Below the pieces are notes generated by a model that searched no databases, had not been told where the DNA came from, and worked only from the letters and a program-made list of their open reading frames with translations. This document shows, one piece after another, positions 1-7,943 of a stretch of DNA of 64,000 nucleotides; positions within the stretch are counted from its first letter, which is position 1, and every line of letters begins with the position of its first letter. This DNA comes from Capillimicrobium sp035565675 (GTDB taxonomy: Bacteria; Actinomycetota; Thermoleophilia; Solirubrobacterales; Solirubrobacteraceae): the NCBI GenBank assembly GCA_035565675.1, contig DATMSA010000088.1, positions 23,138 to 87,137 of the forward strand, in the 5' to 3' direction. Position numbers and translations under genes: made by a program.

Positions 1-1
1 C

Positions 2-85
2 TGGCAGGGCGTCCGCGACGGCGTCGATGCCGACGGTGGCTGGCCGCTCTACCTGCGCCGCTACGCCGAGCTGCTGGCGACCTGA
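2..85 (+). CDS. C-terminal fragment, probable SRPBCC/AHSA1-type protein
   Basis: Only the last 27 codons are in the window and the start lies to the left. The visible tail has two tryptophans, the second in a GGWPLYLRRYAELL pattern before the TGA at 83-85. A GW..YL...A.LL tail is usual at the C-terminal helix of AHSA1-type START-like (SRPBCC) domains, which bind small hydrophobic ligands. The family call rests on this short tail alone and is tentative. That it is a gene end is better supported, because the reading frame is codon-biased and closes just before a tRNA. Confidence 0.4.
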   Translation, partial: WQGVRDGVDADGGWPLYLRRYAELLAT

Positions 86-107
86 GCGAGGCGTCGGCGG
101 AGGCGGA

Positions 108-180
108 TGGCGAGACCCGGACTCGAACCGGGGACACCACGATTTTCAGTCGTGTGCTCTACCAACTGAGCTATCTCGCC
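108..180 (-). tRNA. tRNA-Phe (GAA anticodon)
   Basis: Read on the minus strand this folds as a complete 73-nt cloverleaf. The acceptor stem GGCGAGA pairs with TCTCGCC, the D-arm is GCTC...GAGC, and the anticodon arm CACGA/TCGTG holds loop CTGAAAA (anticodon GAA, Phe). The T-arm is CCCGG TTCGAGT CCGGG and the discriminator base is A. The 3' CCA is not encoded, since TCC follows, so CCA must be added after transcription, as is common in Actinobacteria. No integrase or duplicated 3' end is visible nearby. Confidence 0.97.
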
Positions 181-209
181 GCGAATGCGGGATCAGAGGG
201 TAGCGACGA

Positions 210-998
210 TCAGGCGTCCGCCGCAGCGAGCGCGTCGCGGACGAACGCGATGTCCGCGCGGACGTCGTCGAGGGTGCCCGGGGTCTCGACGACGACGGGG
301 CAGTCGGCGGCGGCGATCATCGCGCGCAGCGCGTCGACGGGGATCTCGCCGTGGCCGAGGTTGGCGTGGCGGTCGGCGCCGGTCCCGGCCGGGTCGCGCG
401 AGTCGTTGGCGTGCAGCAGGTCGACGCGGCCGGTGATCGCGCGGGAGCGCTCGACCGCGCCGTCGAGCGGCTCGCCGGCGGCGTGCGCGTGGCAGGTGTC
501 GAAGCAGAAGCCGACCTCGAGGTCGTCGCGGGCGTCGCCGATCGCCTCCCACAGCAGCGCCAGCGCGTCGAAGCGGCGGGCGACCGCGTTCGATCCGCCC
601 GCGGTGTTCTCGAGGTAGATCGGCACGCCGGTCGGCTCGAGCTGCTGGAGCGTGCGCGCCCACCGCGACACGCCCGCCTCGACGCCGTCCTCGGCGTGGC
701 CGCCGTGCACGATCACCGCGGTCGCGTCGATCTCCGCGGCCGCCTCGAGCGTCTGCTGGAGGATCTTGCGCGACCCGTAGCGCACGTTGTTGCGCGGCGA
801 GCACACGTTGATCAGGTACGGCGCGTGCACGAACACCGGGATCGGCGCGGCGCGCAGCGCGTCGGCGTCGTCGCGCGGGTCCGGCCTGCGCCAGCTCTGC
901 GGGTCGCCGAGGAAGATCTGCACGGCCTCGGCGCCGATCGCCGCGGCGTCGTCGAGCGGCTGCTGCTGTCCCACGTGCGCGCCGACGGTCCCCGCCAT
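210..998 (-). CDS. nfo: Deoxyribonuclease IV (AP endonuclease, Nfo/EndoIV)
   Basis: A 262-aa TIM-barrel enzyme that nicks DNA 5' of abasic sites in base-excision repair. Hallmarks in order: VFVHAPYLINV near residue 75, the metal-binding CFDTCHAHAAG near 165, and HANDSRDPAGTGADRHANLGHGEIP (HxND and GxGxxRHxxxGxG pattern) near 190-215, which together provide the trinuclear zinc ligands. The length is slightly short of the 280-aa norm but the domain is complete. The ATG at 998 has no Shine-Dalgarno; TATGCT lies 8 nt upstream, suggesting a leaderless message. It is divergent from the AfsR-like regulator with only 46 bp between starts. Confidence 0.93.
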   Translation of the reverse strand: MAGTVGAHVGQQQPLDDAAAIGAEAVQIFLGDPQSWRRPDPRDDADALRAAPIPVFVHAPYLINVCSPRNNVRYGSRKILQQTLEAAAEIDATAVIVHGGHAEDGVEAGVSRWARTLQQLEPTGVPIYLENTAGGSNAVARRFDALALLWEAIGDARDDLEVGFCFDTCHAHAAGEPLDGAVERSRAITGRVDLLHANDSRDPAGTGADRHANLGHGEIPVDALRAMIAAADCPVVVETPGTLDDVRADIAFVRDALAAADA

Positions 999-1006
999 GG
1001 CGCGCG

Positions 1007-1012
1007 AGCATA
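1007..1012 (-). promoter_or_regulatory. -10 hexamer TATGCT for nfo
   Basis: TATGCT on the minus strand ends 8 nt before the nfo ATG. This spacing puts the transcription start at or next to the start codon (leaderless). The same TAnnnT-N6-9-start layout recurs at many genes in this window. Confidence 0.5.
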
Positions 1013-1032
1013 GTCGGCGCGCGGCGCCGACC

Positions 1033-1038
1033 TAGACT
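1033..1038 (+). promoter_or_regulatory. -10 hexamer TAGACT for the AfsR-like gene
   Basis: TAGACT ends 6 nt before the GTG at 1045. No Shine-Dalgarno is present, so the transcript is probably leaderless. The identical hexamer at the same spacing precedes the ligC-type gene at 26432. Confidence 0.55.
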
Positions 1039-1044
1039 CACGGT

Positions 1045-4000
1045 GTGGCTGTCGCCCTGACGCTGCTCCAGGACGTGCGCTGGCGGGGCACGCCCGTCAG
1101 CGGGGACCGTCCCCGCGCGCTGCTGGCCGCGCTGGCCGAGGCCGGCGGCCGCCCGGTGTCCGACGACCGCCTCGTCGAGCTGATCTGGGGCGAGGACCCG
1201 CCGGCCAACGCCCACAAGAGCCTGCAGGTGCTCGTGTCGCGCACGCGCACCGCGCTCGGCCCCGACGCGATCGTCCGCGACGCCGCCGGCTACCGGCTCG
1301 GCGTCGGCCCCGACGAGGTCGACAGCGCCCGCCTGGCCGCGCTCGTCGCCGAGGCGGCCGCCGCGCTCGACCGCGATCCCGCCGCCGCCCAGGACCGCGC
1401 CCGCGAGGCGCTCGCGCTCGCCGACGACATCGGGTCGCCCAACGGCGACGGCGCGCTGCTCGCCGCCGTCCGCGCCGCCGCCGTCGAGCACGCCCGCGAC
1501 GCGCGCGTCGTCCTCGCGCGCGCCGAGAGCCGCCTCGGCGCGCACGCCGCCGCGCTCCCCGCGCTCGAGGCCGCCCACGCCGCCCATCCCGACGACGAGT
1601 CGCTGCTCGCCGACCTGCTGCGCAGCGAGGCCGCCGTCCGCGGCCCCGGCGCCGCGATCGAGCGCTACGAGCGCTACCGCCGCGACCTGCGCGACCGGCT
1701 CGGCGCCCAGCCCGGCGAGCGGCTGCAGCGCACCCAGCGTGAGCTGCTCGCGCTCGACCGCCCGCAGCGCACCGGCGTGCGCTTCGACGCGACCCCGCTC
1801 GTCGGCCGCGACGCCGACATCGAGGCGCTGCGCGGCCTGCTCAGCAGCGCGCGGGTCGTCTCGATCGTCGGCCCCGGCGGCATCGGCAAGACGCGGCTGG
1901 CGCACGTGCTCGCGCGCGAGACGCTGCAGCCCGCCGTCCACGTCGTCGAGCTCGTCGGCGTGACCTCGCCCGACGACGTCGTCGCCGAGGTCGGCTCCGT
2001 CCTCGGCGTGCGCGACTCCGTGAGCGCGCGCCGCACGCTGACCCCGCAGCAGCGCGCCGACGTGCGCGGCCGCATCGCCCAGCAGCTCGGGCAGGTACCG
2101 AGCCTGCTCGTCCTCGACAACTGCGAGCACGTCGTCGGCGCGGTCGCCGAGCTCGTCGCGTTCCTCGTCTCCACCACCGCCGACCTGACGGTGCTGACGA
2201 CGAGCCGGGCGCCGCTGGCCATCGCCGCCGAGCGGGTCTACCAGCTCGGTCAGCTCGACGCCGCCGACGCCGCGCGCCTGTTCGCCGACCGCGCCCGCGC
2301 GGCGCGGCCCGGCGTCGCGCTGGACGACGAGACGGTCCGGCGCATCGTCGCCCGGCTCGACGGCCTGCCGCTGGCGATCGAGCTCGCCGCGGCGCGAGTG
2401 CGCGCCATGTCGGTCGAGGAGATCGACCGGCGCCTGGAGGACCGCTTCGCGCTCCTGCGCGGCGGCGACCGCGCCGCGCCCGACCGCCACCAGACGCTGC
2501 TGGCCGTCATCGACTGGTCGTGGAACCTGCTGGAGGAGCACGAGCGCCGCGCGCTGCGGTGGCTCGCGCTGTTCAACGACGGCTTCACGCTCGACGCCGC
2601 CGCGTCCGTCCTCGGCGACGAGGCTCTCGACGCCGTCCAGGGCCTCGTGGACCAGTCGCTGCTGAGCGTGCGCGAGGCGCCCGCCGGCGTGCGCTACCGC
2701 ATGCTGGAGACCGTCCGCGAGTTCGGGCTGATGCAGCTCGTTGACGCCGGCGACGAGGCCGACGCGCGCGCCGCCCGCCGCCGGTGGGCCGTCGACGTCG
2801 CCCGTCGATGGGCGCCCGCCCTCTCCAGCCGCGACCAGGTCGCCGCGATCGACGCGCTGGACCTGGAGGAGACGAACCTCGCCGACGAGCTGCGCGACGC
2901 GTTCGGCGACGGCGACCCGGGCACGGCGGTGGAGCTCCTGGCGGCGCTGGGGATGCTGTGGACGATCCGCGGCGAGCACGGCCGCGTCTTCACGCTGGCC
3001 GGCGAGCTCTCCCGGGCCATCGATGGCTGGACCCCGCCGCCCGAGCTCGAGCACGCCGCCCGCGTCGCGATGGTGATGACGCTCACGAACGCGATGATCG
3101 TCGACGACGGGCGCTGGGGGCCGGCCCGCGCGCTGCTCGAGCGGCTGGGGCCCGGCGACGAGGACCCGCGGCTGGCCGCGGCCGTGCGGCTGCAGCTCGG
3201 CTTCGAGCCCGGCAACCGCTTCGCCGCGATCGACGTGCTCGAGCGGGCGGCGCACGATCCCGACCCGGACCTCGCGCGCGCCGCCTACCACTGGCTCGGG
3301 CACGCGCGCGAGAACGCGGGCGACCCGCAGGGGGCGCTCGCCGCCACCGAGCGCGCCCTCGAGCTCACCGATGCCGACGAGGGCCCGTGGCTGACCGCGA
3401 TGCTCAACTCGCAGGTCGCCCAGCTCGCGGCCCAGCTCGGCGATCCCCGGCGGGCGCGCGTCCACGCGCAGCAGGCGCTGCCGGTGATGGCGCGCCTGGG
3501 CGCTCGCGACGACGAGCTGCAGCTCCGCTCGCTGCTCGTCGCCTGCGCGATCGCCGACGGCCGGCTCGACGAGGCCGAGGCGGAGCTCGCGGCGACGCAG
3601 CGGATCGCCGACAGCGAGGTCGTCGGCGGCCTCGCGGTGCGCAGCGTCGGGGCCGCCGAGCTCGCGCTCGCCCGCGGCGACCACGCGCGCGGGCTGCGCG
3701 AGCATCGCGCGTCCGCCGCGCGCCTGCGCGAGCTGCGCTTCCCGGGGCTGAGCTCCACGGGTGGCGAGCCGTGGGCGGTGTTCGGCGAGGCGTCGGCGCT
3801 CGTCGCCCACGCCTACCACGCCGGCCCCGCCGACGAGCCGTACGGGCGCGAGCTCTACGCGTCGCTGCGCCGGCGCGCGCCGACGGTCCTCGACCCGTTC
3901 GACCCGGCGCTCGACGTCCCGGTCGCGGGCGTCGCCGTCTTCGCCCTGGGCGTGTGGGCCCTCCTGCGCGACGCGGCGCCCGTCGACGACGCCGTCGCGC

Positions 4001-4188
4001 TGCTCGCGCTCGCGCAGCGGTGCGCCTACAACCGCGCGCTCCCCACCATGGCGTGGGAGCGGATCGCCCCGCACGCGGAGGCCCGCGCGCCCGGTCGCCT
4101 CGCCGCCCTGGACGCCCGCTACGCGACCCGATCCCTGCACGACGTGCTCGGGGAGGCGCGCGACCGCGTCGCCCGCCTCCCCGCGTGA
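1045..4188 (+). CDS. AfsR/SARP-family transcriptional regulator with NB-ARC ATPase and TPR-like repeats
   Basis: A 1047-aa multidomain regulator. Residues about 10-90 form an OmpR-like winged helix (DRLVELIWGEDPP, then SLQVLVSRTRTALG), followed by a bacterial transcriptional activation (BTAD) helical domain to about 235. An NTPase starts near 250, with Walker A GPGGIGKTR at 276-284 and the B-type strand LLVLDNCEH. The rest is helical repeat of TPR type. Proteins of this architecture usually activate secondary-metabolite or stress genes and use the NTPase/TPR part as a sensor-switch. No biosynthetic cluster lies next to it, and the convergent neighbour is a drug-type ABC exporter, so its target is unknown. 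The start is GTG; another GTG two bases upstream is out of frame. Confidence 0.9.
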   Translation: MAVALTLLQDVRWRGTPVSGDRPRALLAALAEAGGRPVSDDRLVELIWGEDPPANAHKSLQVLVSRTRTALGPDAIVRDAAGYRLGVGPDEVDSARLAALVAEAAAALDRDPAAAQDRAREALALADDIGSPNGDGALLAAVRAAAVEHARDARVVLARAESRLGAHAAALPALEAAHAAHPDDESLLADLLRSEAAVRGPGAAIERYERYRRDLRDRLGAQPGERLQRTQRELLALDRPQRTGVRFDATPLVGRDADIEALRGLLSSARVVSIVGPGGIGKTRLAHVLARETLQPAVHVVELVGVTSPDDVVAEVGSVLGVRDSVSARRTLTPQQRADVRGRIAQQLGQVPSLLVLDNCEHVVGAVAELVAFLVSTTADLTVLTTSRAPLAIAAERVYQLGQLDAADAARLFADRARAARPGVALDDETVRRIVARLDGLPLAIELAAARVRAMSVEEIDRRLEDRFALLRGGDRAAPDRHQTLLAVIDWSWNLLEEHERRALRWLALFNDGFTLDAAASVLGDEALDAVQGLVDQSLLSVREAPAGVRYRMLETVREFGLMQLVDAGDEADARAARRRWAVDVARRWAPALSSRDQVAAIDALDLEETNLADELRDAFGDGDPGTAVELLAALGMLWTIRGEHGRVFTLAGELSRAIDGWTPPPELEHAARVAMVMTLTNAMIVDDGRWGPARALLERLGPGDEDPRLAAAVRLQLGFEPGNRFAAIDVLERAAHDPDPDLARAAYHWLGHARENAGDPQGALAATERALELTDADEGPWLTAMLNSQVAQLAAQLGDPRRARVHAQQALPVMARLGARDDELQLRSLLVACAIADGRLDEAEAELAATQRIADSEVVGGLAVRSVGAAELALARGDHARGLREHRASAARLRELRFPGLSSTGGEPWAVFGEASALVAHAYHAGPADEPYGRELYASLRRRAPTVLDPFDPALDVPVAGVAVFALGVWALLRDAAPVDDAVALLALAQRCAYNRALPTMAWERIAPHAEARAPGRLAALDARYATRSLHDVLGEARDRVARLPA

Positions 4189-4189
4189 G

Positions 4190-5020
4190 CTACAGCAGCC
4201 GCCGGTAGCTGCGCACCGACAGCGGCGCGAAGATCGCGATCACGACCAGCCCCGCCAACAGCGTCCAGCCGACCTGGCCGCTGATCGTCGCGTGGTTGGC
4301 CAGGTCGCGCGTCGCCGACACCAGGTGCGAGACCGGGTTGACGTCGACGAACCGCTGCAGCCAGCCGGGCAGCGTGTCCACCGGCACGAACGCGTTGGAC
4401 AGGAACGTCAGCGGGAACAGGATCATCATCGAGATCCCCTGCACGCTGCGCGCGCTGCGGGCGAGCGTGCCGATCCAGGTGAAGATCCAGGCCAGCGCCC
4501 AGCCGGTGAAGATCGCCAGCAGGATCGCGCCCGCCACGCCGAGCACCCCGCCGCCGGGCCGGTAGCCCATCGCGATGCCGGTCGCGAACGTGAGCGTCGC
4601 CGCGATGAAGTAGCGCACGAGGTCGGCCACCATCGGCCCGGCCAGCGGGCCGACGCGCGCCATCGGCAGCGACTTGAAGCGGTCGAACACGCCCTTGTCC
4701 ATGTCCTCGCGAAGCTGGACGCCGGTCGCCATGCACGTCGTCAGCACGGTCTGGGCGACGATGCCGGGCACCATCAGCGGCAGGTAGCTGGCGACGTCGC
4801 CGGAGATCGCGCCGCCGAAGATGTAGGCGAACATCGCCGTGAACAGCAGCGGCTGGATCGTGACGTCGAAGAACTGCTCCGGGTTGCGGCGCATCTTCTT
4901 CAGCGCGCGCCACGCCATCGACAGGGTCTGGTCGACGGTCTCGCGCAGCGTCGCGCGCGGGCGGGTGCGCGCGACCGCCTCGGCCGGGTCGATCGCGACG
5001 GTCGGGGCGAACGTGCTCAT
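4190..5020 (-). CDS. ABC-2 type exporter permease (DrrB-like)
   Basis: A 276-aa integral membrane protein with about six hydrophobic segments. It carries the ABC-2 signature region (ALKKMRRNPEQFFDVTIQP before TM1, then NPVSHLV.ATRDLANH near the C-terminus), as in DrrB-type daunorubicin exporters. The N-terminal 40 residues are cytoplasmic. Its ATG overlaps the stop of the upstream ATPase gene in an ATGA, so the two are translationally coupled and should form one exporter. The stop at 4190 lies one base from the stop of the convergent AfsR-like gene. The substrate is unknown; hydrophobic drugs or lipids are typical for the family. Confidence 0.9.
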   Translation of the reverse strand: MSTFAPTVAIDPAEAVARTRPRATLRETVDQTLSMAWRALKKMRRNPEQFFDVTIQPLLFTAMFAYIFGGAISGDVASYLPLMVPGIVAQTVLTTCMATGVQLREDMDKGVFDRFKSLPMARVGPLAGPMVADLVRYFIAATLTFATGIAMGYRPGGGVLGVAGAILLAIFTGWALAWIFTWIGTLARSARSVQGISMMILFPLTFLSNAFVPVDTLPGWLQRFVDVNPVSHLVSATRDLANHATISGQVGWTLLAGLVVIAIFAPLSVRSYRRLL

Positions 5021-6033
5021 CGGACCACCTCCAGGGCGGGCTCGGCGTCCGCGGCCTGCGCGTCGCCGTCGTCGTGGGTGTCGTGGCCGGTCAGCGCCAG
5101 GAAGACCTCGTCGAGCGTCGGCTTGGCGACGCTGACCGACGCGATGTCGATGTCCGCGTCGCGCAGGCCGACGAGGACGTCGGCGGCGCGCGCCGGCACG
5201 TCGAGGGGCACGTTCAGGCGCCCGGACTCGGGCGTCAGCACGGGCTCGGCCATCGCGATCCGGCGGACCACGTCGAGGGCGAGCGCCTGGTCGGCGCCGG
5301 CCGTGAGCTCGAGCTGGAGCGTCGAGTCGCCGACGGACTCCTTCAGCTCGTCGGGCGTGCCCTCGGCGACCTTGCGGCCGTGGTCGATGACCGCGATGCG
5401 GTCGGCGAGCTGGTCGGCCTCGTCGAGGTACTGGGTCGTCAGCAGGACCGTGCAGCCCTCGGCGACGAGGCCGCGGATCGTGTCCCACATCTGCCCGCGC
5501 GTGCGCGGGTCCAGGCCGGTGGTCGGCTCGTCGAGGAAGATCAGCGGCGGGCGCATGATCAGGCTGGCGGCGAGGTCGAGGCGCCGGCGCATGCCGCCCG
5601 AGAACTGCGACAGCGGGCGGTCGGCCGCGTCCTCGAGGCCGAACTGGGCCAGCAGCCGCTTGGCGGTTGCGCGGGCGTCGGCGGAGCGCAGTCCCTGCAG
5701 GCGACCGAACAGCCACAGGTTCTCGGTGGCGGTCAGCTCCTCGTCGACCGACGCGTACTGGCCGGTCACGCCGAGGAGCTGGCGGACGCGGTGCGGCTCG
5801 CGGGCGACGTCGACGCCGAAGATGCGGGCGTCGCCGGCGTCGATCGGCAGCAGCGTCGCCAGCATCCGCAGCATCGTGGTCTTGCCGGCGCCGTTGGGAC
5901 CCAGCACGCCGAAGACCTCGCCCTGCTCGACGCGGAGGTCGATCCCGTCGACGGCCCGGACGTCGCCGAAGGCCTTCACGAGGCCCGTGGCGGCGACCGC
6001 CGGCATCGGGGGTGCGGTGGTGCTCTGGTTCAT
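5017..6033 (-). CDS. ABC exporter ATP-binding protein (DrrA-like)
   Basis: A 338-aa ATPase with Walker A GPNGAGKTT, signature FSGGMRRRLDLA, Walker B LIFLDEPTTGLDP and H-loop TTQYLDEADQ. A C-terminal extension of about 100 residues, with the VAKPTLDEVFLALTG motif, is typical of DrrA drug-resistance ATPases. The chosen start is the ATG at 6033 (MNQSTTAPP). A GTG 30 bases further upstream (6063) is in frame but would put a perfect inverted repeat inside the gene. The downstream permease overlaps by 4 nt (ATGA). Confidence 0.9.
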   Translation of the reverse strand: MNQSTTAPPMPAVAATGLVKAFGDVRAVDGIDLRVEQGEVFGVLGPNGAGKTTMLRMLATLLPIDAGDARIFGVDVAREPHRVRQLLGVTGQYASVDEELTATENLWLFGRLQGLRSADARATAKRLLAQFGLEDAADRPLSQFSGGMRRRLDLAASLIMRPPLIFLDEPTTGLDPRTRGQMWDTIRGLVAEGCTVLLTTQYLDEADQLADRIAVIDHGRKVAEGTPDELKESVGDSTLQLELTAGADQALALDVVRRIAMAEPVLTPESGRLNVPLDVPARAADVLVGLRDADIDIASVSVAKPTLDEVFLALTGHDTHDDGDAQAADAEPALEVVR

Positions 6034-6034
6034 G

Positions 6035-6055
6035 GGGCGGACCGTAGGTCCGCCC
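6035..6055. promoter_or_regulatory. Perfect 9-bp inverted repeat at the drrA-like start
   Basis: GGGCGGACC-GTA-GGTCCGCCC is a perfect 9-bp palindrome with a 3-bp spacer, ending one base before the ATG at 6033. It could be a repressor operator sitting over the promoter or start, or an RNA hairpin that hides the start. No regulator gene is adjacent. Confidence 0.55.
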
Positions 6056-6139
6056 GGTTTCACGCCGACTACACGGCGGTATCGCGGGTCCGGGCGGACG
6101 GCGACCGCCGCCCGCCCGGCCCGGCTCCCCCCTCCCGGT

Positions 6140-7684
6140 CTACCGGCGCACCGTGCAGGAGCCGGTCACCACGTCGTGGCGGTCGGCGAGCACGCGCGCA
6201 TGGCGCGACGTGCACACGATGCGGTCGCGGTGGCCATCGGCCGCGTTGACGACCGTGTGCCGCGCGCCGGCGACGAACGTGTCGCGCCCGGGGCCGCCGA
6301 CGAGCAGCACCCGGCCCGAGCCGCGTGCGACGAGCCGGTCGTCGCCGGCGCCGCCCTTCGCGACGCCGTCGGTGCCCGCGACGCGGATGACGTCGTCGCC
6401 GAGGCCGCCGTACGCGACGCCCGCGCGGTGGCGCACCGCCAGGTGGTCGGCGCCCGGCCCGCCGAACAGCGTGCCGCCGCTCATCTGCGTGGTCAGGCGG
6501 TCGGCCCGCTCGGTCCCGTACCCCAGGCCCTTGGCGACGAGCCGCGGCAGGCCGGCCCGGCGGCACGTCACCTGCAGCGCGACCTCCTTGCCGCGCGCGC
6601 TCGGCGTCGGGACGACCCGCGCGCCGTGCAGGCCTTCGGCGACGTGCGCGCGCGCCGCGGAGCTCTCGGCCAGCGTCTCGGCGTGCATGAGCACGCTCCC
6701 CCGCGGGCAGCGCAGCCGCAGCGCGGCCGGCATCGTGCCCGTGCGCGTGTGCGTGGTCAGCCCGAACGTGCTCTCGCGCACCTCCGTGATCCCCGCGCCG
6801 GCCGCGGTCGCGCGCGCGGCGCTGGCGCTCGTGCCCGCGACGCTCGTGCCCGACGTGTCGGTCGAGGTCTCCTCCGGGGACGGGCCGGCGTCGGTCACCG
6901 TGACGGCGTCGGGGGCGGTCGCGTCGGTCTCCGTCGCGGTCGCCGTCGCGCCGCTCAGGACCACCTGGATCACCTTCGAGCTCGCCGGCGTCCACCCGCA
7001 GCTCTCCGAGCGCGACGGGCAGGCCGACGTGTCGCCCTGGTAGACGGCGTCGACCTGGTAGCTCCCGGGCGCCGGCGGGCGGAACGTCAGCGTCGCCGTG
7101 CCGTTGGAGAACGGCGCCTGCGCCACCGGCTGGCCGTTCGCGCGCAGGACGGCGGCGCCCTTGGCGTCCGACGGCGAGATCGAGGCCGTGAACGTGAACG
7201 TGTCGCCCGACGGGGCGCCGGCCTTCAGCGACAGCGAGGTGATGCGCTGGATGCTCGTCGAGATCCCGCCGTGGCTGTCGCAGCCGTTGGAGTAGCTGTC
7301 GCCGTCGACGTCGCCGGTCGTGAACAGGACGCCGGCGGCCCAGTGCCGCGTGCCGTTCGGGTCCCAGTTCGTCGCGGTCGCCGTGTAGCTGGCCGACATC
7401 CACGCCTCGGTGACCGAGACGTCCTTGTCGCTGCGGTAGTAGCAGTGCGACTTGACGTTGTAGCCGAGGGCCGTGTTCTGGGTCCAGCTCTTCGTGTCCC
7501 AGGAGCCGATCGACTTCTTGCCCGAGTGGCGCGACGAGGCGCACTGGTAGGGCGGGTTGCGCTTGCTGTAGGGCAGCACGCTCTGCTCGGACGGGCAGCT
7601 GTCGGCCATCGCGGCGCCCGGGACCGCGAGGGCGGCGACGCCGACCGCGCCGGCGAGCAGGAAGATCGTGCTCGACCGTCTCAT
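6140..7684 (-). CDS. Secreted protein with Ig-like domain and RTX-like calcium-binding repeats
   Basis: A 514-aa exported protein. The start is the ATG at 7684, because AAGGGGAG lies 7-8 nt upstream and the first 27 residues are a clear signal peptide (MRRSSTIFLLAGAVG...AMADS). The region up to about residue 130 is Tyr/Trp/Ser rich. It is followed by a bacterial Ig-like domain (about 150-240), a Thr/Ala/Ser-rich linker and a C-terminal beta-roll with GGPGADHL, GGLGDDVI, GGAGDDRL and GGPGRDTF nonapeptide-type repeats (about 410-480). Hemolysin-type repeats bind Ca2+ after secretion. Cysteine pairs throughout fit an oxidised extracellular protein. The function is unknown. Confidence 0.75.
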   Translation of the reverse strand: MRRSSTIFLLAGAVGVAALAVPGAAMADSCPSEQSVLPYSKRNPPYQCASSRHSGKKSIGSWDTKSWTQNTALGYNVKSHCYYRSDKDVSVTEAWMSASYTATATNWDPNGTRHWAAGVLFTTGDVDGDSYSNGCDSHGGISTSIQRITSLSLKAGAPSGDTFTFTASISPSDAKGAAVLRANGQPVAQAPFSNGTATLTFRPPAPGSYQVDAVYQGDTSACPSRSESCGWTPASSKVIQVVLSGATATATETDATAPDAVTVTDAGPSPEETSTDTSGTSVAGTSASAARATAAGAGITEVRESTFGLTTHTRTGTMPAALRLRCPRGSVLMHAETLAESSAARAHVAEGLHGARVVPTPSARGKEVALQVTCRRAGLPRLVAKGLGYGTERADRLTTQMSGGTLFGGPGADHLAVRHRAGVAYGGLGDDVIRVAGTDGVAKGGAGDDRLVARGSGRVLLVGGPGRDTFVAGARHTVVNAADGHRDRIVCTSRHARVLADRHDVVTGSCTVRR

Positions 7685-7726
7685 CCGTGAACTCCCCTTC
7701 GTGTCGGATGGTCCTGACGCCGCGTC

Positions 7727-7742
7727 ATTAGAGCGGATCCGC
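7727..7742 (-). promoter_or_regulatory. Putative promoter and palindrome upstream of the RTX-like gene
   Basis: On the minus strand TCTAAT (7727-7732) matches the sigma-A -10 consensus at five of six bases. It abuts a perfect 10-bp palindrome GCGGATCCGC (7733-7742). The transcript would have a leader of about 35 nt with the AAGGGGAG ribosome site, unlike the leaderless genes around it. Confidence 0.4.
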
Positions 7743-7778
7743 GCGTCGCGAACTGTGGCGTCGGTCACGCCGCGGACA

Positions 7779-7943
7779 TCAGCGCGGGCGCGGGCCGCGG
7801 CCGCGCCTGCGCTCGTCCCGCGCGTCGCGGCAGTCGCGATGCGCGGGCCGCTCCAGCGGCGACGCGCACCGCGCCGCGCACGACGGGCACGGTCCAGGGG
7901 CCGGCCGGCGCCCGGCGCCGGGGCGGGGATCCCGGCGCTTCAC
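7779..7943 (-). CDS. Candidate 54-aa Cys/Arg-rich small protein coupled to the M23 peptidase gene
   Basis: A GTG start overlaps the TGA of the M23 peptidase gene as GTGA, the overlap type used by true operons in this window, and the frame runs 54 codons. The product is strongly basic and contains CPSCAARC followed by HRDC about 13 residues later, a possible zinc-binding arrangement. In DNA this GC-rich, Arg- and Pro-rich open frames arise by chance, and I recognise no family, so the call is tentative. If it is not real, 7685-7939 is simply a non-coding spacer. Confidence 0.3.
   Translation of the reverse strand: MKRRDPRPGAGRRPAPGPCPSCAARCASPLERPAHRDCRDARDERRRGRGPRPR

Noticed and set aside
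108..180. tRNA-Phe as an integration site of a mobile element
   Set aside because: No integrase, no direct repeat of the tRNA 3' end and no compositional shift in the next 10 kb.
193..4140. Very long open frame (over 1300 codons) antisense to nfo and the AfsR-like gene
   Set aside because: Its product is low-complexity Arg/Ala/Gly/Val without any domain; it is a by-product of high third-position GC in the true genes on the other frames.
6035..6055. Palindrome as a rho-independent terminator
   Set aside because: It precedes the start codon of a gene on the minus strand, has no U-run, and the upstream gene is far off; an operator or start-site hairpin is more likely.
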